A stretch of DNA of 64,000 nt from an uncultured Clostridia bacterium (GTDB taxonomy: Bacteria > Bacillota > Clostridia > Christensenellales > Borkfalkiaceae), in contig CAKQQS010000001.1 of the NCBI GenBank assembly GCA_934271255.1, forward strand, positions 62,001-126,000, read 5' to 3'. Each line of letters opens with the position of its first letter. The first letter of the stretch is position 1. The notes beneath the pieces are model-generated. The model saw nothing but the letters and a program-made list of their open reading frames with translations, searched no databases and was not told the origin of the DNA. Positions 48,310 through 57,928 of this stretch are shown piece after piece. The position numbers and the translations under genes were made by a program.

Positions 48310-50592
48310 TTATATTCTCTCGTGTATAGTTCTGCTTATTACGTCGTCTTGTTGTTCTTTGGTGAGTTTTATAAAGTTGACTGCGTAGCCGCTTACTCTT
48401 ATGGTGAGTTGCGGGTATTTTTCGGGGTGAGCCTGCGCGTCGAGCAGCGTTTCTCTATTGAACACGTTTACGTTCAGATGATGTCCGCCGCCTTTGACGT
48501 AAGCGTCTAAAAGTTTGACGAGGTTTTGTTCTTTGACGTTTACCCCTTCCAGCCCCGGCGTGAAATAATAGTCGTCTTTACCCAGCGAATCGGGTGTTAC
48601 GCTGAACGTGTTGGAAATGCCGTCCCTTGCGAATTCGTACGAGATTTTAGCAACCGATTCAAGGGACGCAAGCGCGCCGCTGTGATCTCTGCCGTGCATG
48701 GGGTTTGCGCCCGGGGCGAGCGGTTCGCCCGAACGTCTGCCGTCGGGAGTGTTGCCCGTCTTTTTGCCGTACACGACGTTGCTCGTTATCGTAAGAATAC
48801 TCATCGTCGGTATACTTTTTCTGTAAGTGTATTTGCCGCCGACTTTTTTCATAAACGTTTTCGTAAGCCAAATCGCGATGTCGTCTACCCGTTCGTCGTT
48901 GTTGCCGTATTTCGGGAAATCGCCTTCGACGCGATAGTCGACGACAAGCCCTTCTTCGTCCCTTACGGGGTAGACTTTTGCGTACTTTATCGCCGACAAA
49001 CTGTCCGCCGCGCACGAAAGCCCCGCCATGCCCGTGGCGAAAAATCTTCTGACCGCCGTGTCGTGGAGCGCCATTTCGAGCGCTTCGTAACTGTACTTGT
49101 CGTGCATGTAATGAATAAGGTTAAGCGTATTGACGTACAAGTCCGCAAGCCAGTCCATCATATTTTCGTACTTTTTTATAACGTCGTCGTAGTTTAACGC
49201 GCCGTCGCCGATTACGGGAGTAAACTCGGGCGATACCTGTAACGCGTGTCCGTTTTCGTCTTTCAACAGTTCGTCTTTACCGCCGTTGATTGCGTAAAGC
49301 AAACACTTGGCAAGGTTTGCTCTCGCGCCGAAAAACTGCATGTCTTTACCCACTCTCATACAACTTACGCAACACGCTATGCAGTAGTCGTCCCCCATTT
49401 CGGGACGCATCAAGTCGTCGCTTTCGTACTGAATCGCGGAAGTCTTTATCGTCATATGAGCGCAATAGTTTTTAAAGTTTTTCGGCAAATTAACCGACCA
49501 TAAAACGGTAAGATTCGGTTCGGGAGCGGGACCTAAATTGTCGAGCGTATGAAGTATTCTGAAACTCGTTTTAGTAACGAGCGGTCTGCCGTCCATTCCC
49601 ATACCCGCGACGGATTCCGTTACCCACGTCGGATCCCCGCTGAACAGTTCGTTGTATTCTTTGATACGCATAAACTTGACTAACCTGAGTTTCATTACGA
49701 AATGGTCGATAAGTTCCTGCGCTTCCTGTTCGGTAAGCGTGCCTTCTTTCAAATCGCGTTCGATGTAAATGTCCAAAAACGTCGAGTTTCTGCCGATACT
49801 CATCGCCGCGCCGTTCTGATCCTTGACAGCCGCAAGGTACCCGAAATACAACCACTGAACGGCTTCTTTCGCGTTCGTCGCGGGCTTGGATATGTCGTAA
49901 CCGTACGACAACGCCATTTCTTTCAACGCTTTGAGCGCCTTTATCTGATCGGCTAACTCTTCTCTGTCCCGAATGACTTCGGGGTGCATTTCTCCGCCGA
50001 TATGGTTTTTGTCTTCGCTTTTTTTCTTGATAAGATAATCGACGCCGTACAATGCGATTCTTCTGTAATCGCCTACGATTCTTCCGCGCCCGTAAGCGTC
50101 GGGAAGTCCCGTTAAAATGTGCGCGTGCCGCGCAAGTTTCATCTCGGGCGTGTACGCGTCGAACACCGCTTCGTTGTGCGTTTTTCTGTATTTTGTGAAA
50201 ATATTTTTAAGGTTTTCGTCGAGTTCGTACCCGTACATTTCGAGCGCTTGTTCGCTCATTTTTATTCCGCCGAAAGGTTGAAACGCTCTCTTTAACGGCT
50301 TGTCCGTCTGTAACCCTACGACCTTTTCGTAATCCTTGTCGATATACCCCGCTTTATGGCTGGTAATCGTCGAAACGATGTCGGTGTCCGCATCTAAAAC
50401 GCCGCCGTTTTCGCGTTCTTTTTTGTTCAACTCGGCGACTTCGCTCCACAATTTTCGGGTGTTGGCCGTCGGGGGCGCCAAAAATCTTTCGTCCCCTTCG
50501 TATACGGTATAATTTTTTTGGATAAAATCGCGAACGTTTATTTCTTCGTCCCATTTTCCGCGTACAAAACCGCGATAAGCATTCTGTTCCAT
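48310..50592 (-). CDS. pflB: Pyruvate formate-lyase
   Basis: 760 residues, the length of the E. coli enzyme. The thiyl cysteine pair is in IACCVSCMRVG (about residues 404-405) and the glycyl radical site in RVSGYAVNF (about Gly735). It splits pyruvate to acetyl-CoA and formate under anaerobic conditions. An additional cysteine follows the active pair where a proline is usual. It lies 13 bases after its activase gene, with AAGGAAGG before the ATG. Confidence 0.97.
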   Translation of the reverse strand: MEQNAYRGFVRGKWDEEINVRDFIQKNYTVYEGDERFLAPPTANTRKLWSEVAELNKKERENGGVLDADTDIVSTITSHKAGYIDKDYEKVVGLQTDKPLKRAFQPFGGIKMSEQALEMYGYELDENLKNIFTKYRKTHNEAVFDAYTPEMKLARHAHILTGLPDAYGRGRIVGDYRRIALYGVDYLIKKKSEDKNHIGGEMHPEVIRDREELADQIKALKALKEMALSYGYDISKPATNAKEAVQWLYFGYLAAVKDQNGAAMSIGRNSTFLDIYIERDLKEGTLTEQEAQELIDHFVMKLRLVKFMRIKEYNELFSGDPTWVTESVAGMGMDGRPLVTKTSFRILHTLDNLGPAPEPNLTVLWSVNLPKNFKNYCAHMTIKTSAIQYESDDLMRPEMGDDYCIACCVSCMRVGKDMQFFGARANLAKCLLYAINGGKDELLKDENGHALQVSPEFTPVIGDGALNYDDVIKKYENMMDWLADLYVNTLNLIHYMHDKYSYEALEMALHDTAVRRFFATGMAGLSCAADSLSAIKYAKVYPVRDEEGLVVDYRVEGDFPKYGNNDERVDDIAIWLTKTFMKKVGGKYTYRKSIPTMSILTITSNVVYGKKTGNTPDGRRSGEPLAPGANPMHGRDHSGALASLESVAKISYEFARDGISNTFSVTPDSLGKDDYYFTPGLEGVNVKEQNLVKLLDAYVKGGGHHLNVNVFNRETLLDAQAHPEKYPQLTIRVSGYAVNFIKLTKEQQDDVISRTIHERI

Positions 50593-50605
50593 CGTTTTAC
50601 CTTCC

Positions 50606-51334
50606 TTATGTTTTTCCGAGTATCTTCAACGCTTTTTCGACGCTTTCTCTTGCGGGCGGTTTAACGCCTTTAAGCGAATAGTCGATTCCGAGTTTTTCGT
50701 ACTTGCTTTCTCCGTACCCGTGATACGGCAAAACGTCCGTTCTCGTTACGCATTTTTTCGTTTTTAAATACCGCGCGAGTTTTTTCAAATCGGTTTCGTC
50801 GTCCGTTAGGTTCGGAACCAAAACGTACCTGATCCAGACTTCCGTTCCTTTCTCGTCCAGATATTCCAAAAAATCAAGCGTGTTTTTATTGCTTTTGCCC
50901 GTTAAAAGAATATGCTTTTCGTCGTCGATTTCCTTGACGTCTAGCAGTACCAAATCCGTTACTTTAATCAACCTGTCAAACTTTTTAACGAGTTCTTCGT
51001 CCCGTTTGTCGAAAGGATTGCCCGAAGTGTCTATGCACGTGTTTATGCCTTCGTCTTTGAGCCGCTCGAACAACTCGGTTATAAAATCGAGTTGCAACAA
51101 CGGTTCGCCGCCGCTGACGGTTACTCCGCCGTCGGGACAGTAATAGTTTTTATACTTTTTTACTATTTCGACTATCTGTTCGGCGGTGTAAACTTCCCCG
51201 ACTCCTTCCCGCCACGTATCGGGGTTGTGGCAATACTTGCAACGAAGTTTGCAACCCGACGTAAACAGTACGAATCTTATCGACGGCCCGTCCACCGCGC
51301 CGAACGTTTCAAACGAATGTATAAACCCTTTCAA
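50606..51334 (-). CDS. pflA: Pyruvate formate-lyase activating enzyme
   Basis: 242 residues. FTSGCKLRCKYCHNPDTW carries the CxxxCxxC radical SAM cluster and GGVTVSGGEPLLQ the SAM region. It generates the glycyl radical of PflB. The start is TTG at 51334 preceded by GGAGAA; no in-frame ATG fits better. It stands before pflB here, the reverse of the usual order. Confidence 0.95.
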   Translation of the reverse strand: MKGFIHSFETFGAVDGPSIRFVLFTSGCKLRCKYCHNPDTWREGVGEVYTAEQIVEIVKKYKNYYCPDGGVTVSGGEPLLQLDFITELFERLKDEGINTCIDTSGNPFDKRDEELVKKFDRLIKVTDLVLLDVKEIDDEKHILLTGKSNKNTLDFLEYLDEKGTEVWIRYVLVPNLTDDETDLKKLARYLKTKKCVTRTDVLPYHGYGESKYEKLGIDYSLKGVKPPARESVEKALKILGKT

Positions 51335-51356
51335 GGCGTTCTCCTTTTTTCATATT

Positions 51357-51386
51357 ATAATAACATATTTACTATACCCTTGTCAA
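51357..51386 (-). promoter_or_regulatory. Promoter of the pflA-pflB unit
   Basis: TTGACA (51381-51386) and TATTAT (51357-51362) on the minus strand with an 18-base spacer. Confidence 0.75.
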
Positions 51387-51461
51387 TACGAAATTAAAAA
51401 AACAAACGCGGAGTCGTCCCTTTTACGCTTTTGCGCGACTAACCGCGATTTACAAAAAAAT

Positions 51462-51491
51462 TCGGTCGGCGAAAATATTCTCGCCGACCGA
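51462..51491 (-). terminator. Terminator of the GH20-like gene
   Basis: Perfect stem TCGGTCGGCGA / TCGCCGACCGA and TTTTTTTG on the minus strand, nine bases after the stop. Confidence 0.9.
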
Positions 51492-51499
51492 TTAAGTCG

Positions 51500-53413
51500 T
51501 TACAAAAGATTTATTTTGACGGTATGTTTTTGCTTGGACAAAGACAAATCGTTTAAATGCGCCAACCCGTCGCCGACGCCCATAATCGCGAAAGACGAAT
51601 TGCCGCGTAAAACGTTGCTTTCTTTTTCGACGTTGCCCGAAATTACCTCCGCCCCGACGGGCAAACTTTCTTCTTCGCCGTCGAAATGCTTAACGTATAC
51701 GGGGAATTGCTCCCCTTCGCCGAACGCCGAAAAAACGACGTATTCAATCTTTTTCGGCAAGGTTGAAAAACGCAGTTCGTATTCGCCCGATACGTCGAAC
51801 ATCGTAAGGCACGGTTTCGTACTTCCGGAAAAAATAATCGTATCTTTTTTATCGCCTGCGTAACGGACGGAAATCTCGCTGCGAATACTCGAATAGGTGT
51901 CGGGCAACATCAGATACAAGTACAACACGCCCGACTTTTTACCGACCGCGTCGGCTACGTCCTTGCGCGCTTTTTTTATCACGTTTTTCAGCCCGTCTAC
52001 CAGACCGCCCCACGCATTGCCGTAACTTACTATGCCGCGCCTGTATTTTTGCCACAGTCCGTTTCCGTTGTCTTCGATAAGCGCAACGAGTTTTTCGGCT
52101 TTGTCAAACTCCGCCGAGTACTTTTTTAAATCTCGTATACCGCCGACTTCGTAGTCGTTAAAGACTTCGTTGCTTAAAGCGGACAAGGACAAATAAACGT
52201 ACTGAACAGCGACGTTTGAATACAAATCCGTGAAAACGTCGTTTCGGCGATACTTTTCGTCGACGGCGTTTTTCTCGAACAAATCCAAAAGGGTTTTGAG
52301 TTTTGCGCGGTACATCGCGATAACGTGGTTGTCCGACTCCGCAACGCTCGTTACGTCCGTCCTGCAAACTACGAAATCGGGCGCGTATAATTCGATTACG
52401 GCGCGCGAAAGTTCTTCGTTTCCGCTTAAAAACTCCGAAAAAACTCCGACGTCCGACTCGCCGTGTAAACCGCCGCTCCACTTACGCCCCGCATACGCCG
52501 TTACAGGTTCTAAACACGGGTAAAAACAGTCGGAACGCTCCCACGAAGTAAGTATTGCGCCGATCGGGTTAAACTTTGAAGAATACGCCGTGAACGTTTC
52601 GATATTGAACGTTTGCGAAAGGTTGCCCGCTTTACAGCAAAACAGGTATTTAAACCCTAGTCGGTCGTACCGATAAAACGGGTTTTCGATTTTCCGCCCC
52701 GTCCATTTGCCTTTGGGGTAGTTGCCGACGAAAATATAGTTCCAGTTGCAAAAAATTATATCGCGCGGAAGAGAGTCGATAACGTCGTAATACTCGAACA
52801 TATCGTCCCAAATCATCATTTCTCGTCCCATGCCCGTTACGAGTTCGCGCGCGTGCAGAATGAAATCTGAAAAGAGTTTGCTTTTGCCCGTTTTTTCGAC
52901 GATTTGCCGACAACGGTCGCAACAAGCGAACTGAAACATTTCGTCCATACCTAAATGAACGTATTTACTGTGAAATACGGAACAAACTTCTTTTACGTAC
53001 GCGTCTGTAAACGTTTGAAGTTCGGGGTTGGTCGCGCAACCGTGACTGCCTTTTTTATATAACGGCGACGAAAAGCCGCGCCCTTCTTTTTGTTCGTCGT
53101 TAAACTCGGACAAACAAGCAAGTTCGTCGTAAACGAAAAACTTTTCCATGTGAGAAAGCGTTTCAAAGGCGGGAATAATATCGAGCCCCGCGCTTTCGCC
53201 GTAGTTTACCATTTCGGCAAGTTCCGATAAAGAATAAGAACTCTCTTCGTCGAAAAAAGGCGTAACGCTCGTTCTTACGGACGCTTCCAGATATAAAATT
53301 ACGGTATTGTAACCGTTTTGCTTGCAAAAACGCATTTGTTCCTTTACGAACTCAACTCTTTCTTTCTGTCTTGCAAGGTCAATAAAAAACGCGATTATTT
53401 CAAGATTTTTCAT
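51500..53413 (-). CDS. GH20-like beta-N-acetylhexosaminidase, probably cytoplasmic
   Basis: 637 residues, no signal peptide. A TIM barrel at about residues 5-340: EQMRFCKQNGYNTVILYLEA, then YVHLGMDEMFQFACC, which contains the GH20 acid pair Asp-Glu within HxGxDE, and later FCNWNYIF. A helical region and a C-terminal beta domain follow. GH20 enzymes remove terminal GlcNAc or GalNAc by substrate-assisted catalysis. The CCxxC after the active site is notable. Its ribosome binding site is weak. It follows the surface protein operon after a terminator, and a hexosamine-kinase-like gene is present at 36 kb. Confidence 0.82.
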   Translation of the reverse strand: MKNLEIIAFFIDLARQKERVEFVKEQMRFCKQNGYNTVILYLEASVRTSVTPFFDEESSYSLSELAEMVNYGESAGLDIIPAFETLSHMEKFFVYDELACLSEFNDEQKEGRGFSSPLYKKGSHGCATNPELQTFTDAYVKEVCSVFHSKYVHLGMDEMFQFACCDRCRQIVEKTGKSKLFSDFILHARELVTGMGREMMIWDDMFEYYDVIDSLPRDIIFCNWNYIFVGNYPKGKWTGRKIENPFYRYDRLGFKYLFCCKAGNLSQTFNIETFTAYSSKFNPIGAILTSWERSDCFYPCLEPVTAYAGRKWSGGLHGESDVGVFSEFLSGNEELSRAVIELYAPDFVVCRTDVTSVAESDNHVIAMYRAKLKTLLDLFEKNAVDEKYRRNDVFTDLYSNVAVQYVYLSLSALSNEVFNDYEVGGIRDLKKYSAEFDKAEKLVALIEDNGNGLWQKYRRGIVSYGNAWGGLVDGLKNVIKKARKDVADAVGKKSGVLYLYLMLPDTYSSIRSEISVRYAGDKKDTIIFSGSTKPCLTMFDVSGEYELRFSTLPKKIEYVVFSAFGEGEQFPVYVKHFDGEEESLPVGAEVISGNVEKESNVLRGNSSFAIMGVGDGLAHLNDLSLSKQKHTVKINLL

Positions 53414-53439
53414 AAATTATAAGTCTTTATCTTTTTTTC

Positions 53440-53470
53440 AAAAGGCGAGAGTTTTCTCTCGCCTTTTGAT
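53440..53470 (-). terminator. Terminator of the surface lipoprotein operon
   Basis: Stem AAAAGGCGAGAG / CTCTCGCCTTTT between the surface protein gene and the GH20-like gene. Confidence 0.85.
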
Positions 53471-53489
53471 ATGGTTTAAGTTAATTTCG

Positions 53490-56400
53490 TTACCTTGCGC
53501 GTAATTCGGTCGTCCAAACGAAATCGTCCGCTTCACCTATTGAGCCACCCATAAAATTCGCCCATTTACCTTTAACGATTGCTCCGATAGTAGTTCCCAT
53601 AAGCCCCGTTTCGTTTTTAAAAGTTTTCGTATCGGAATAAATCTTCAACGTCCAGGTATCGCCCGTCTTTACAAATTGCCATTCTATCCATTCATTACAA
53701 CTTATATCGCCGGAACCCCAACCGCCATCGAACAAATACCAGTTTTTGGTATACAGCGTTTTAAATCTGACTTCGCTATATACGGAAATATCCGTAGCGG
53801 TAAACGTATCGGCAGTGAAACTTTTACGTTTCATTACTTTCTCGTACAATTCGGGAGTTTCAACCGTTTCGTCTAACGAAGCGTCTGTAAAGACTTCGCC
53901 TACGTTATTACCGAAAGGCACTCTGTCGGCAGGATTTACTGCGGCTATATCTGCGCTTTCAAAACCGCTGATAACCAGCGATATTCCCATTGCGTCTTTC
54001 CTGTTAAGCGTTGTAATATGTCCTGCGTCAATACCGCCGTTAAAATCGAAAATCTTCAAAACGCCGGTGTTGGAATCGAACACTATCGTAAACCATTTGT
54101 TAAAGTTTACGGGATCTACCCATTGCGATAAACCAAGTATACCGTCAAACCACGTAGCGGCTTCCCAAACAGCGAAAGAAGCCCCTTCCGTGCCATGTAT
54201 TCTTACTTTGAAAGTAAGGATTCCGTTTTCGTCGGGTTGAACGTATTTATTAACGCCCATTATCGTTTTATAACCGACATTGTGGTCGTACGTGGGAAGA
54301 TTGTTCCAAACGAGAGATTCGGGTTTTACGGTTATATCGCCGTTAACGCATGATAAGTCTACGGATTCGCCGTTTGCGGCAATCCATTTACCCGTGTAAG
54401 TACGAGTATATCCGTTGCCGAGATCTACGTCTTCGGGCGCGTATTCGTAGTTTGCGGCTTTGCCTTCGATTACCTTTTGAGTATGAAGTTGCTCGCCTTT
54501 TTCGTTCAAATAAGTTACCGTATGCAAGGTCGGCATGGTCGGGTTGACCGCAGCGACCGTAATGTCTGCGTGCATTGCGATAGAAATGGTGTTTGCCGCG
54601 TACGCTTCAACGGTTTTTTCCGAAACGATTTTGCCTTCGGGGTTGTAAACCGTAATTTTCTTGTCGGCAGCGCTTGCCGTTACCGTGAACCATTTGTTAA
54701 GTTCGCTTTCCAGAACGCCTACGCCTACTTCGTTCGCCTGCGACCAGATCGCCGTGCCGTAAATAACGAAAGAAGTTTTGCCTTCGAGCGCGCTGGATCC
54801 GTCGGTTGCCAAAGATTTGACAAGAACTTTAAACGTAACGTCGCCGTTTTCGTCGCCGAGAACGTATTCGTTCATCTGGTTAGCGGTGTAATAGGTTATC
54901 GCTCCGCCCATAGGCGCGTAATACGCAAAGTCGTGGGCAACGAGAACATCGGATTTGAAGTATACTTCTACGTTCGCCGTTACGTTGTCAAGGCTCGGTA
55001 CTATACCCGTTGCGGTTTCCCATCTTTCGTAGTGGCTGTAAGTATAACCGTCGAGAACTTCCTGAGTTTCGGTATTCGGCGTGATTGCGTTTTGAACAGC
55101 GTTTGCGCCATGATTTACAGTTTCGGTCGTGGTTGCGCCGTCTTTATGGTAAGTAATCGTATAAACGTTGATCGCTATGCCCGAAACGGTTACGGTAACG
55201 TCGCCCGTCGCTTTGTCGGACGGAATAACGAATCCGTAGTTTTCGTCAAGGTCTACCGGGATTTCTTCGCCGTCGCCCACTTTATAGGTTACGACAAGGT
55301 TTGCGTAAGATTGAGTGTATTTTTCGTCAAGAGTAATGTTTATGGATTGCTCTTTGCCGTGTTTGTAGGTAAATCCTTCGTTGGTAACCGCGCCTTCCAC
55401 GTTGCCTGCGTACGTTACGTTGTATACGGGTAATACCAAGTTGATTTTAAGCGTATAGTTCGCCGTTGCGCCGTTTTCAGCCGTAACGATGATTTCAAAT
55501 TCGTTGTTGCCTTCTTTAAGAGTACCGACTGCGGGTTCGATTTCGTAAGTCGATACGTCGCTCGTAAGAGTTACGTTTACCGTTACCGTTGCGGTGTCGA
55601 CGGTTATAGCGTACGCGTCGTCTGCTTCGACGAAAGAAGCGGCTTTATCGTTTACGACGATCGATTGTATCGTGTTGACGTCGCTCTTTGCGCGGGTTAC
55701 TATTACGGTGTACGTTTTGGTTTCCGTGTCGACCGCGACTTTAATTTCAAATCTGTTTTCGCCGACGACTAAGCCTTGTTTTAAGCCTGCGCCTTCAATA
55801 GTTGCAATCGGGTTGGTTGCCGAAACGTCGAGAGTGATTTCGGTTACGGTGTTAGCGATTTGAGTTTTATAAACGCCGTCGCCGTCCGCCGTCAAAACGG
55901 TTTCGCCGATTTTAACTTCTTTAATGCTGAGATCCGCCGCCGCGCGGGTTACCTTTACGGTATACGTTTTTTCGTTGCTACCCGCCGATACTTTTACGGT
56001 GAACGCGTTTTCGCCGATTGCAAGGTCTTTTTCGCCGACGCCTTCAACCGTCGCGTAGTCTTTAACCGCTTTTGCCGTAAGGTTAACCTTTTTAACGGTG
56101 TTTTCTACGCTGTAAGCGTACGTTCCGTCGCCGTCCGCCGTCAAAACGGTTTCGCCGATTTTGAGTTCGGCAAGGTCTAACACTGCGGGATTACGGGTGA
56201 TTTCTACCGTATATTCGTTACTTTTGCCCCCCTTGGATACCTTGACGATAAACTCGTTTTTACCGACGGTAAGCGTTTTTTCGCCTAATCCTTCGACGGT
56301 TGCGGTTTCTTCTTTCGGGGTAGCCGAAATCGTCAAAGAGTCGGTTTCGTAATCGACCGTGTGAACGTATTTGCCGTCCGTTTCCGTAAGTACGACGTCG

Positions 56401-56519
56401 CCGGCTTTCAATTCGGCGAGTTTCAAACTTATAGGCGCAAGATTACACGACGCGAATATCGCCGTTATAAACGCCAACGTCAGCAAAACGATCAAACTTT
56501 TTGCTTTAAAATGTTTCAT
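53490..56519 (-). CDS. Cadherin-like-domain surface lipoprotein
   Basis: 1009 residues. Lipobox signal ending AIFASC (Cys25). Residues about 30-370 are four tandem cadherin-like beta-sandwich domains of about 85 residues (each with the pattern LKIGETVLTADGDG ... YTVKVTR). Two Listeria-Bacteroides-repeat-like segments (VTYAGNVEGAVTN, ITYHKDGATTTETVNHG) follow, then three beta-sandwich modules each introduced by a Tyr/Ala-rich stretch and NKWFT(V/I). No catalytic motif. A surface binding protein, perhaps for glycans, is likely. GGAGG precedes the ATG. Last gene of an operon of four large surface proteins. Confidence 0.8.
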   Translation of the reverse strand: MKHFKAKSLIVLLTLAFITAIFASCNLAPISLKLAELKAGDVVLTETDGKYVHTVDYETDSLTISATPKEETATVEGLGEKTLTVGKNEFIVKVSKGGKSNEYTVEITRNPAVLDLAELKIGETVLTADGDGTYAYSVENTVKKVNLTAKAVKDYATVEGVGEKDLAIGENAFTVKVSAGSNEKTYTVKVTRAAADLSIKEVKIGETVLTADGDGVYKTQIANTVTEITLDVSATNPIATIEGAGLKQGLVVGENRFEIKVAVDTETKTYTVIVTRAKSDVNTIQSIVVNDKAASFVEADDAYAITVDTATVTVNVTLTSDVSTYEIEPAVGTLKEGNNEFEIIVTAENGATANYTLKINLVLPVYNVTYAGNVEGAVTNEGFTYKHGKEQSINITLDEKYTQSYANLVVTYKVGDGEEIPVDLDENYGFVIPSDKATGDVTVTVSGIAINVYTITYHKDGATTTETVNHGANAVQNAITPNTETQEVLDGYTYSHYERWETATGIVPSLDNVTANVEVYFKSDVLVAHDFAYYAPMGGAITYYTANQMNEYVLGDENGDVTFKVLVKSLATDGSSALEGKTSFVIYGTAIWSQANEVGVGVLESELNKWFTVTASAADKKITVYNPEGKIVSEKTVEAYAANTISIAMHADITVAAVNPTMPTLHTVTYLNEKGEQLHTQKVIEGKAANYEYAPEDVDLGNGYTRTYTGKWIAANGESVDLSCVNGDITVKPESLVWNNLPTYDHNVGYKTIMGVNKYVQPDENGILTFKVRIHGTEGASFAVWEAATWFDGILGLSQWVDPVNFNKWFTIVFDSNTGVLKIFDFNGGIDAGHITTLNRKDAMGISLVISGFESADIAAVNPADRVPFGNNVGEVFTDASLDETVETPELYEKVMKRKSFTADTFTATDISVYSEVRFKTLYTKNWYLFDGGWGSGDISCNEWIEWQFVKTGDTWTLKIYSDTKTFKNETGLMGTTIGAIVKGKWANFMGGSIGEADDFVWTTELRAR

Positions 56520-56562
56520 TTTTTTCCTCCTATTTATCCCTGTCCTTGACAGATTTTTTACC

Positions 56563-57927
56563 TTATTTCAGTTTCGGAAGTTCGCCCGGAGCGACCGTCC
56601 AGAAAACGGAATCGAATCTCGTACGGACGTTGTAGCACGCTTCCATTTTCGATCCGCAAACAAACAGCAATTCTTTACTTACGTCGCGCGACCCTTCGTG
56701 AACGATCCAGTCCGAGTTCACGCCGCCTTTCTCGGCAAGAACGACGACGTTCGTCATGTAGTTGTTGCCGTACCAGACGTAAAAGTCTTTCGTTATCGCG
56801 TAGTCGGTGAGCGGGTCCATATCGCTGCCGTCCGCCATTCGCATGTTCAAAAATACGTTTTCAAAACCGCCGCCGTAATATTTGCCGCATATTCCGTACG
56901 CGCCGTGAACTTCGTAAACGAAGTCGAGCGAAACGTTTCTTACGTTGTCGTACGCTACCAAACTTTTGCCGTCGGCGTTGTAATGCTGTACCATTCTTAC
57001 CGCGATTCCGCACGGTTTCGAGGTGGTAAACCTGACGTTTTCAAACGCGATGTTTTCCATAGTAAACCCTACGATCGTGCCGAACAACGATTGTTCGGTA
57101 ACGGATTTCGGCATCGTTACGTTTTTAACCGTATGCCCGTCGCCGTTAAGGTAACCCGTTACGCTTTCGGACAATACGACGTTTCCGCCGAGTTCTTGTT
57201 TGATTTCGTATTCTTTGTTCGTAAAGTCTATGTCGTTCGTCAATAAATAGCGAGCGTTAAGGTTGCCTTCGTCCGAGTTTATCATTGCATTCCATTCTTC
57301 GGGAGTGGAAATAAGCATCGAGTAAACCTCTACCGCAACGAGTTTTGTTTTTTTGCCGGACGTTACGAAAATTATCGCGCTGCCCAAAGATACGGGCGTT
57401 ACCGTGCCGTCGGCGGATACCGTCGCCACAAGTTCGTTGTCCGAGCGGTACGTCGCGTTGGTTGCGCCGAGTTCGGCAGTTGAGCCGTTCGTCGTAACGG
57501 TTCCCGTGATTTTTTCGTTCCCCGTCGTCAGCGATAAATTAAGCGTGTTTTTCGACAATACGATTTTAGTGTTGTCGTCCGAGTTCTTTACGGTAACCTT
57601 ACACTCTTTTTTCACGTCGCCGACGCGTGCGGTTATCGTCGTTTCGCCGACGGATTTAGCGATGACTTTGCCCTGAGCGGATACGGACGCTACCGCGCCG
57701 TTCGACGTCGTCCATTTAACGCTGTCGTTCGAGTCGGTAGTCGCTTTCAGCACGAAAGTTTCGTCTTCGTCGAGAGTCAGTTCCGTTTCGCTTAACGTAA
57801 GCGTGATTTTTACGTCGGGTTCTTTGTTCGACTTTTCCGAACATGAACATGCCGCCGACGTCAACGCAACCGCAACGGACATGACGAGTATAAGACAATA
57901 TAAAATTACGTTCTTTATCTTCGTCAT
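56563..57927 (-). CDS. Lipoprotein with bacterial Ig-like (Big2) domain and beta-helix-like region
   Basis: 454 residues. Lipobox signal ending TSAAC (Cys27). Residues about 40-120 are a Big2 domain (SETELTLDEDETFVLKATT ... ITARVGDVKKECKVTVK), followed by a second Ig-like domain to about 205. The remaining 250 residues begin ISTPEEWNAMINSDEG and LLTNDIDFTNKEYEI, the style of GLUG/right-handed beta-helix surface proteins. Its start lies one base after the upstream stop, and the GGAGG site lies inside the last codons of that gene, so translation is coupled. Confidence 0.8.
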   Translation of the reverse strand: MTKIKNVILYCLILVMSVAVALTSAACSCSEKSNKEPDVKITLTLSETELTLDEDETFVLKATTDSNDSVKWTTSNGAVASVSAQGKVIAKSVGETTITARVGDVKKECKVTVKNSDDNTKIVLSKNTLNLSLTTGNEKITGTVTTNGSTAELGATNATYRSDNELVATVSADGTVTPVSLGSAIIFVTSGKKTKLVAVEVYSMLISTPEEWNAMINSDEGNLNARYLLTNDIDFTNKEYEIKQELGGNVVLSESVTGYLNGDGHTVKNVTMPKSVTEQSLFGTIVGFTMENIAFENVRFTTSKPCGIAVRMVQHYNADGKSLVAYDNVRNVSLDFVYEVHGAYGICGKYYGGGFENVFLNMRMADGSDMDPLTDYAITKDFYVWYGNNYMTNVVVLAEKGGVNSDWIVHEGSRDVSKELLFVCGSKMEACYNVRTRFDSVFWTVAPGELPKLK

Positions 57928-57928
57928 A

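Noticed and set aside
54477..55433. Plus-strand frame of 318 codons
   Set aside because: Antisense to the tandem cadherin-like repeats; its repeats merely mirror those of the real gene.
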